A stretch of DNA of 8,327 nt, from positions 1 through 8,327 of the forward strand of contig JAEZAS010000334.1 of NCBI GenBank assembly GCA_023430365.1, in the 5' to 3' direction. Numbering within the stretch: position 1 is the first letter of the stretch; every line of letters begins with the position of its first letter. Shown piece after piece: positions 4,187-8,327 of the stretch. The stretch comes from Planctomycetota bacterium. Lineage in GTDB: Bacteria; Planctomycetota; Planctomycetia; Pirellulales; Pirellulaceae. The notes under the pieces were generated by a model that saw only the letters and a program-made list of their open reading frames with translations, was not told where the DNA came from and searched no databases. The position numbers were made by a program, and so were the translations under genes.

Positions 4187-6997
4187 TCAGTCGTAGGTTC
4201 GGCCGAAGAAGAAGCCGACCACCGCGATGGCGGCGCCCACGGCGAGGCCGAGCGCGTGGGTCAGCGGCAGGACCGGGATGTCCGGCAGGTTGAGCACTGG
4301 CGCGGCGACCATTACCGCGGCGGCGGGAGCGGCGAACAGCGTCATCTTGATGCCGCGGAAGAGCGAGCTGAAGATCAGGACGAGGCCCGCAATGCCCGGA
4401 TTGATCTTTGTGAAGTACTGGCCGACGACCGGCAGGTTCAGCGGTGTCGTCTCTGCCGTCAGGTTGGCCTTCAGATTCTCGGCAACCTGCTGGGCGCTCT
4501 GATTCTGCACCCCTTCGGTCACCGCCGACTGGATCGTCTCGGCATGCTCGCGCGTGAGCAGGCCGTTCTGATTGGCCCAGAGCAAGCAGCCGACGAGCAG
4601 CAGGCCGCCGACCAGAAACCTCGCTTTGGGCCCAAAGAACCAACCGAGCGGCGCGAGCCAGTTGCGACGCGTAGCCCGCGGCGTTGTGTCACGTTGGCCG
4701 CTGCGGGCATCGGCGAGCATGGTCTTGATGCGCGCACGCTTCTTGATCGCTTCCACCTTGGGATCGACGGCCGTCGGCTGCGTTTCCACGACCGCATGGC
4801 GGATTTCGGCCGCCTCCTCGACGAGGGCGTCGGCCACGCGTTGGGCTTGCTTGCGGGCGGAGATCAGATCGAGGCCTTGAGCTTGCAGGTTCTTCTCCTC
4901 GATCTGCTGCAGCAACTTGCGGTCGCGCGCTTCCTGAATCGAGTGCAGCCGATCGTCGATCGCGCGCACCACTGTGTCGCGCCAGGCCCGGAATTTTCGC
5001 CTCGGCCGGCCTTGCTCGTTCTTGCCCCACGCGGCGCGGGCGGTGAGCTTGGCTTCATAGCCAAAGAGCGATTCGAAGAACTCCTCCCACGATTCGCCGC
5101 TGTAGCGTGCGACGAACTGCCGCAGCGCCTGTTCGTCGTAGCCCTTGATGCGAAGCGATTTGATCAGCGCCTGCATCTCGTCGAGCGCCGGGCGACGCTC
5201 CGCGGCCAGCTTACGATCGAAGTAGAAATACATCCCGGCTGCGAGTCCCACGGCCAGCAGCGAGACGCTGATCGCCGTCCCCAGCAGACCGAGCAGCCAA
5301 ACCACCACGAGAGCCAGCAGCAGGCCCACGGCGGCCGTCAGCCAATCGGTCAGCCGGGCCGTTAAGACAAGCTGCCGCGCCTTGTCGAACAAGTAGGTGC
5401 GCTCCAGCCAGCCCGAAAGGACAAAGTAGGTCAGCGGCGTGAGCACCAGCAAGCAGAGGAACATGCCGGCCAGCGTAAAGCTGAACGGCAACGACAGGAC
5501 CAGTAGCGCCGAAAGCGCCGCGAAGAAACCGAGAATCACTTTGCGACGCAGCCTCGCGGTAGGAGCTGCCTGGAACTGCTGGGCGGCCGTTTCGACCGCT
5601 TGGACCTGCGCCTCGCTCGGCGAGAAGGTGTTGGCGGATTGAATGCCGAGGGCGTCTTCCATGGCCTGAATCGCCTCGCCGAGGTGCTGAAAGCGGTCCT
5701 CTGGTTTCTTCGCCACCATCTTCAAGGTGATGTCCGACAACCGCTGTGGCAACCGCCGCACGATCATTTCGGGACGAACCACCGGCTCGGTGCGATGCTT
5801 GGTGATCACTTCCAGGGCCGACGAGCCTTCGAACGGCGGCCGGCCGGTCAGCAGCACATAGAGCGTGCAGCCGAGCGAGTAGATGTCGGCGCGGTGATCG
5901 ACTCCGGCGGCATTCTCCGCCTGCTCGGGCGCCATGTAGGCGGGGGTTCCCATGGCCACGCTCGCAGCCGTCACCTTCGCCGACAATTGGCTGAGGGCGG
6001 AAGCATTCGCGCCGCCCTGGCCGTTGACTTTGCCGGCTGGAGGCTCGTCGTCGCCCACACTTTTCACCAGGCCCAAGTCGGCCACCTTCACGACGCCATG
6101 CTCGCTGAGCATCAGGTTGGCCGGCTTCACATCGCGATGCACGAGCCCCCGGCTGTGCGCGTACTGCAAACCTCGCGCGGCCTGCAAGGCGAAGCCGAGC
6201 GCGACTTCCGGTTCCAGCTTCCCGTGCTGTTTCACCAAGCCATCCAGCGATTGGCCGCGGACATATTCCATGCTGAAAAAGTGGACCTCGCGATCGATTC
6301 CCATGTCGTAGATCTGCACCACGTTGTGGTGCGTCAACTGGGCGGCCGCGTACGCCTCACGCGTGAAGCGGGCGATGAAGACCGGGTTCTGCGCCCACTC
6401 GCCTTGAATCGTCTTCACCGCGACTTCGCGGTCGAGCGATAGCTGCCGGGCCAGGTAGACGGCCCCCATGGCGCCCCGGCCGAGCTCGCGAATCAACCGA
6501 TAGCCGCCGAGCGTGGGGAGCATCGACGACGAGCCGGGCGTGGCGGCGGCAACTTCGATGGCCGTCGAATGGGCGCGGGCGGAGTCGAGGGCCACCGTGG
6601 CGTCGAAGCCGACGGTCGGCTGGGCTCCGGCGGTCGTGGCGGTGATGGAACTCGTGGCCGGAGGAGCGATCGTGGCCGCGAGCGAACCGCCGGGATTCGT
6701 CGGCGGAAAGGTTTCAGCGGGACTTGCGGGAGACGTCGGCGGCTGAGCGATCGTTTCGTCGAGGCCTCGACTGACGCTCGTTTTCGTAGCGGGGGAAGCA
6801 GGCGCTACGGGGGAGGGTGGCAGCGTCGCTTCCGGAGTTTCGGATGGCAGTGGTTCTGTCGCTGGCGGACGAGACGGATCGGCGAAGATGGTGAGCAGGA
6901 AACGCTGCTGACACTTCGGGCACTTGGGCTTGTACCGGCCGGCCTTCGGCTCTTTCAGGACAAACCCATGTCGACAATGGGGACAGACAATCGACAC
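4187..6997 (-). CDS. Ser/Thr protein kinase with zinc ribbon and multi-pass membrane C-terminus
   Basis: The 936-residue product opens with an MJ0042-like zinc ribbon (C5-P-H-C8 and C26-P-K-C29), then a Thr/Pro/Ala linker to about 165. The Hanks-type kinase domain spans about 166-445: glycine loop GRGAMG (173-178), VAVK lysine 195, helix C Glu214, catalytic HRDVKPAN (Asp289, Asn294), DLG (Asp307), GTPAYMAPEQ (350-359), DIYSLG (371-376) and the late Arg435. All catalytic residues are present, so it should be active. After it come four hydrophobic segments (about 487-510, 511-529, 552-572, 573-593), a charged helical cytoplasmic-type region (594-780), and further hydrophobic segments (about 793-808, 866-880, 884-906, 911-931). 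Kinases of this class usually have one or no membrane span. The activation segment is about 20 residues longer than in PknB. The start is GTG, not ATG, backed by AAGGTG seven bases upstream. Substrates are unknown. Confidence 0.93.
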   Translation of the reverse strand: MSIVCPHCRHGFVLKEPKAGRYKPKCPKCQQRFLLTIFADPSRPPATEPLPSETPEATLPPSPVAPASPATKTSVSRGLDETIAQPPTSPASPAETFPPTNPGGSLAATIAPPATSSITATTAGAQPTVGFDATVALDSARAHSTAIEVAAATPGSSSMLPTLGGYRLIRELGRGAMGAVYLARQLSLDREVAVKTIQGEWAQNPVFIARFTREAYAAAQLTHHNVVQIYDMGIDREVHFFSMEYVRGQSLDGLVKQHGKLEPEVALGFALQAARGLQYAHSRGLVHRDVKPANLMLSEHGVVKVADLGLVKSVGDDEPPAGKVNGQGGANASALSQLSAKVTAASVAMGTPAYMAPEQAENAAGVDHRADIYSLGCTLYVLLTGRPPFEGSSALEVITKHRTEPVVRPEMIVRRLPQRLSDITLKMVAKKPEDRFQHLGEAIQAMEDALGIQSANTFSPSEAQVQAVETAAQQFQAAPTARLRRKVILGFFAALSALLVLSLPFSFTLAGMFLCLLVLTPLTYFVLSGWLERTYLFDKARQLVLTARLTDWLTAAVGLLLALVVVWLLGLLGTAISVSLLAVGLAAGMYFYFDRKLAAERRPALDEMQALIKSLRIKGYDEQALRQFVARYSGESWEEFFESLFGYEAKLTARAAWGKNEQGRPRRKFRAWRDTVVRAIDDRLHSIQEARDRKLLQQIEEKNLQAQGLDLISARKQAQRVADALVEEAAEIRHAVVETQPTAVDPKVEAIKKRARIKTMLADARSGQRDTTPRATRRNWLAPLGWFFGPKARFLVGGLLLVGCLLWANQNGLLTREHAETIQSAVTEGVQNQSAQQVAENLKANLTAETTPLNLPVVGQYFTKINPGIAGLVLIFSSLFRGIKMTLFAAPAAAVMVAAPVLNLPDIPVLPLTHALGLAVGAAIAVVGFFFGRTYD

Positions 6998-7004
6998 GGC
7001 GGCT

Positions 7005-7010
7005 CACCTT
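7005..7010 (-). promoter_or_regulatory. ribosome binding site that supports the GTG start of the kinase
   Basis: On the minus strand the sequence reads AAGGTG, a good anti-16S match, ending seven bases before the GTG at 6997-6995. It confirms that translation starts with the zinc-ribbon residues SIVCPHC. Confidence 0.7.
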
Positions 7011-7036
7011 CGCGGCAGATTCGGCAGAAAGAACGA

Positions 7037-7064
7037 CAGACGGTCCCCAGAGAAGAACCGTCTG
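7037..7064 (-). other. hairpin in the leader of the kinase gene
   Basis: CAGACGGT at 7037-7044 pairs with ACCGTCTG at 7057-7064, an 8-bp stem with a 12-base loop. Read on the minus strand it is followed by TCGTTCTTT, a broken T-tract, so it could be a weak terminator after the gene at 7180-8058 or a structured leader of the kinase mRNA, whose ribosome site lies 27 bases further on. Confidence 0.4.
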
Positions 7065-7139
7065 CTGCAGAATAAACAGGCTGCCGCGGAATTGCCACAA
7101 TGGAGCCGGCTCGGTCGATGCGCTGCCGTGGCTCGAGAG

Positions 7140-7161
7140 CTCCGGGCGATGTCGCCCGGAG
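7140..7161 (-). terminator. GC-rich hairpin after the secreted two-module protein gene
   Basis: CTCCGGGCGA (7140-7149) and TCGCCCGGAG (7152-7161) form a 10-bp perfect stem around TG, 18 bases beyond the stop codon at 7180-7182. Position suggests a terminator or mRNA 3' end stabiliser for the minus-strand gene, but no T-run follows on that strand, so readthrough into the kinase gene is possible. Confidence 0.45.
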
Positions 7162-7179
7162 TGGGGCTGCTGCGAGAAG

Positions 7180-8058
7180 CTACTCGAACAATTTCTTCGT
7201 GGCTTCTTCGGCGGCCTTTTCGTCCGCCTTGGCGTCATCGTCCCCCTTGGCTCCCGGTGGGCCTTTCTTCTTGGGACCGGTGAGGGGTTCGGCTGCCGAG
7301 ACGCTGATCTGGTTGCCGACACCCTGGCCTTTGTTGTTGGCGATGTACCAGCCGCGGACTTCGACCTTGTCGCCCGGGCGAGCGTAGGCGAGGTCGTTCA
7401 CGTCGATCGACACCTTCGCGTCTTCGGCCAGGTCGGCCCGCACGGAGGTTCCGCCGGCGTTGATCGTCATTTCGCCGGTGCGGCTGATCTTGGTGATCTG
7501 TCCCGCAACACGATAGACCGTGTCCTCGTCGAGCTTCACTTTGGCCGGCTTCTCCTTCGCCTTCGGCTCAGGATCGTCAAACAGGCCGCTGCTAAGACCT
7601 CCGCCACCTCCGATCGCGGCGTCGCTCAGGACGCCGAGCTGATAGCCTTCCTTCATCGTGAAGACGGTGAGCTGAGTGATGGGCTCGGGGGCCTGACCGC
7701 GCTTGTTCAATCTCGTGGAGAACTGCACGAGCATCCCCGGTTTGACGAACGAGGCTTCGGCAGGGCCGGTGAAGGTCACGTCCCAGGGACGAGTCGGTTG
7801 CATCTGAATGAGCCACGCTTCGCCTTCGTTCGTCTGCATCTGCAGCACGTTGCCGCGGGCTCCTTTCAGGACGCCCGAAGCGGCGAGGCTCTCGCGCGGC
7901 ACGTTGGGCTGCTGGCCGCCATAACCAGCGCCGCCGCGGCGCTGCTGCTCGCGGAGCATGCGTTGCACCTGCTCCGGGGTCAGTTGGCCGAAGGCCGAGA
8001 GGGGCAGGACGAAAAGGGCGGCGAGCGTCAAAACGGGAATGCAGTTCCGAAGCGACAT
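7180..8058 (-). CDS. secreted protein of unknown function with two similar beta-rich modules
   Basis: I do not recognise a named family. The 292-residue product has a signal peptide (MSLRNC, then a hydrophobic core, cleavage likely around SAFGQ at 21-25), so it should be exported. A charged LTPEQVQRMLREQQRR helix and a Gly-rich stretch (41-50) follow. Two beta-rich modules come next: residues 61-134 and 184-256. They share a G-x-[LI] opening, a later PG-x-x-V turn (KPGMLVQF at 106-113; RPGDKVEV at 228-235), NKRGQ or NKGQG, and a final I-x-x-x-V or I-x-V strand. The pattern suggests small OB-like barrels, perhaps near DUF5666, but I cannot confirm that. They are joined by a Gly/Asp/Lys linker; the last 30 residues are a Lys/Asp/Ala tail. 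ATG 8058 is preferred over the upstream TTG at 8091 because of its ribosome site and signal peptide. The kinase gene follows 182 bases later on the same strand. Confidence 0.8.
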   Translation of the reverse strand: MSLRNCIPVLTLAALFVLPLSAFGQLTPEQVQRMLREQQRRGGAGYGGQQPNVPRESLAASGVLKGARGNVLQMQTNEGEAWLIQMQPTRPWDVTFTGPAEASFVKPGMLVQFSTRLNKRGQAPEPITQLTVFTMKEGYQLGVLSDAAIGGGGGLSSGLFDDPEPKAKEKPAKVKLDEDTVYRVAGQITKISRTGEMTINAGGTSVRADLAEDAKVSIDVNDLAYARPGDKVEVRGWYIANNKGQGVGNQISVSAAEPLTGPKKKGPPGAKGDDDAKADEKAAEEATKKLFE

Positions 8059-8064
8059 AACGAA

Positions 8065-8068
8065 CCTC
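8065..8068 (-). promoter_or_regulatory. ribosome binding site GAGG that sets the start at 8058
   Basis: On the minus strand GAGG ends six bases before the ATG at 8058-8056. It lies downstream of the alternative TTG at 8091, so the extra 11 residues of the longer reading are unlikely to be translated. Confidence 0.7.
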
Positions 8069-8137
8069 GGGCCGGGTACGGCCGTTCGCAAAGCGATGGG
8101 CGGGACTGGCGGAAGCCAGCGTCTGTTCCGTACTTCC

Positions 8138-8166
8138 AGAATAGTGCGGAAAGCGGCAAAAGGCTA
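8138..8166 (-). promoter_or_regulatory. weak promoter candidate for the secreted two-module protein
   Basis: On the minus strand TAGCCT (8166-8161) and TATTCT (8143-8138) are 17 bases apart, with 3/6 and 4/6 matches to the vegetative consensus. The implied leader is about 70 bases and contains a small CTGGC/GCCAG hairpin (8106-8119). The site sits just inside the repeat at 8180-8327. Chance match is quite possible. Confidence 0.22.
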
Positions 8167-8179
8167 CGGATAGGCCCGT

Positions 8180-8327
8180 AGGGCAGGCTTCCAGCCTGCC
8201 CGTCAAGAATGACCAAGGACCAAGCACCAATGACCAAAAGCGGAACGCAATTAGTCCGTTCTCCTTTGGTCATTGGGATTTGGGCATTGGTGCTTTTTCC
8301 ATTCACGGGCAGGCTGGAAGCCTACCC
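8180..8327. repeat. MITE-like nested palindromic element (runs to the window edge)
   Basis: Bases 8180-8202 and 8305-8327 are near-perfect inverted repeats (one mismatch seen, at 8324), giving terminal inverted repeats about 23 bp long. The left copy is itself a hairpin, GGGCAGGCT / AGCCTGCCC (8181-8189, 8193-8201). Inside, CCAATGACCAAA (8227-8238) pairs with 8265-8276, and AAGCACCAATG (8222-8232) can instead pair with 8285-8295, so two competing folds exist. AATGACCAA is also directly repeated at 8208 and 8229. There is no transposase, so any movement would need one in trans. The element may extend past the window. It lies upstream of the gene starting at 8058. Confidence 0.75.

Noticed and set aside
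3945..4643. Minus-strand frame running from the kinase 3' end into the palindrome cluster
   Set aside because: It crosses the repeats and overlaps the kinase in a different frame; its Arg-rich sequence shows no family features.
4256..5365. 369-codon plus-strand frame opposite the kinase
   Set aside because: It runs antisense to well-conserved kinase coding sequence and has no domain-like composition or ribosome site; it is a high-GC shadow.
5600..6442. 280-codon plus-strand frame opposite the kinase catalytic domain
   Set aside because: The minus strand holds every kinase motif in order; the opposite frame has a His/Arg-rich composition typical of shadows.
8028..8306. 92-codon minus-strand frame over the palindromic element
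   Set aside because: It is mostly translated repeat sequence (for example LVIGAWSLVI), a common false gene call in such repeats.

Overview
The window most resembles a planctomycete chromosome, probably from the Pirellulales or a related order. This is an inference from gene content, not a database match. The signs are a secreted Pro/Ala-rich protein ending in an SHD1 (Sla1 homology domain 1) module, a secreted ThuA-domain protein, a very large membrane Ser/Thr kinase with an N-terminal CPxC zinc ribbon, high GC, and intergenic gaps filled with short palindromic repeats.

Layout, left to right. (1) At 1-1119 (+) is the 3' part of a PAS-domain sensor histidine kinase of the FixL/NtrB type; it probably continues upstream of the window. 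(2) A 228-base gap (1120-1347) holds one imperfect dyad and a weak promoter candidate. (3) At 1348-2952 (+) is a secreted low-complexity protein with tandem repeats, spaced acidic DDDPF/LDDLF motifs and a C-terminal SHD1 domain. (4) A strong intrinsic terminator at 3020-3053 lies directly against the ribosome binding site of the next gene. (5) At 3073-3915 (+) is a secreted ThuA-like protein. (6) The gap at 3916-4186, between converging genes, carries five hairpins, including a perfect 21-bp inverted repeat. (7) At 4187-6997 (-) is a 936-residue Ser/Thr kinase with about eight predicted membrane segments after the catalytic domain. (8) At 7180-8058 (-), upstream of the kinase and on the same strand, is a secreted protein of unknown function with two similar beta-rich modules. 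(9) At 8180-8327 is a nested palindromic, MITE-like repeat that reaches the window edge.

Working together: there are two probable transcription directions meeting near 3916-4186. The secreted protein at 7180-8058 and the kinase are codirectional and 182 bases apart, so they may share transcripts, although hairpins separate them. The two kinases at opposite ends belong to different signalling types (His-Asp and Ser/Thr), and nothing here shows that they are connected. No mobile-element transposase, CRISPR array, tRNA, rRNA or phage gene is visible. The most unusual points are the DPF/DLF motif ladder next to an SHD1 domain, the multi-pass C-terminal half of the kinase, and the two palindromic repeat clusters.
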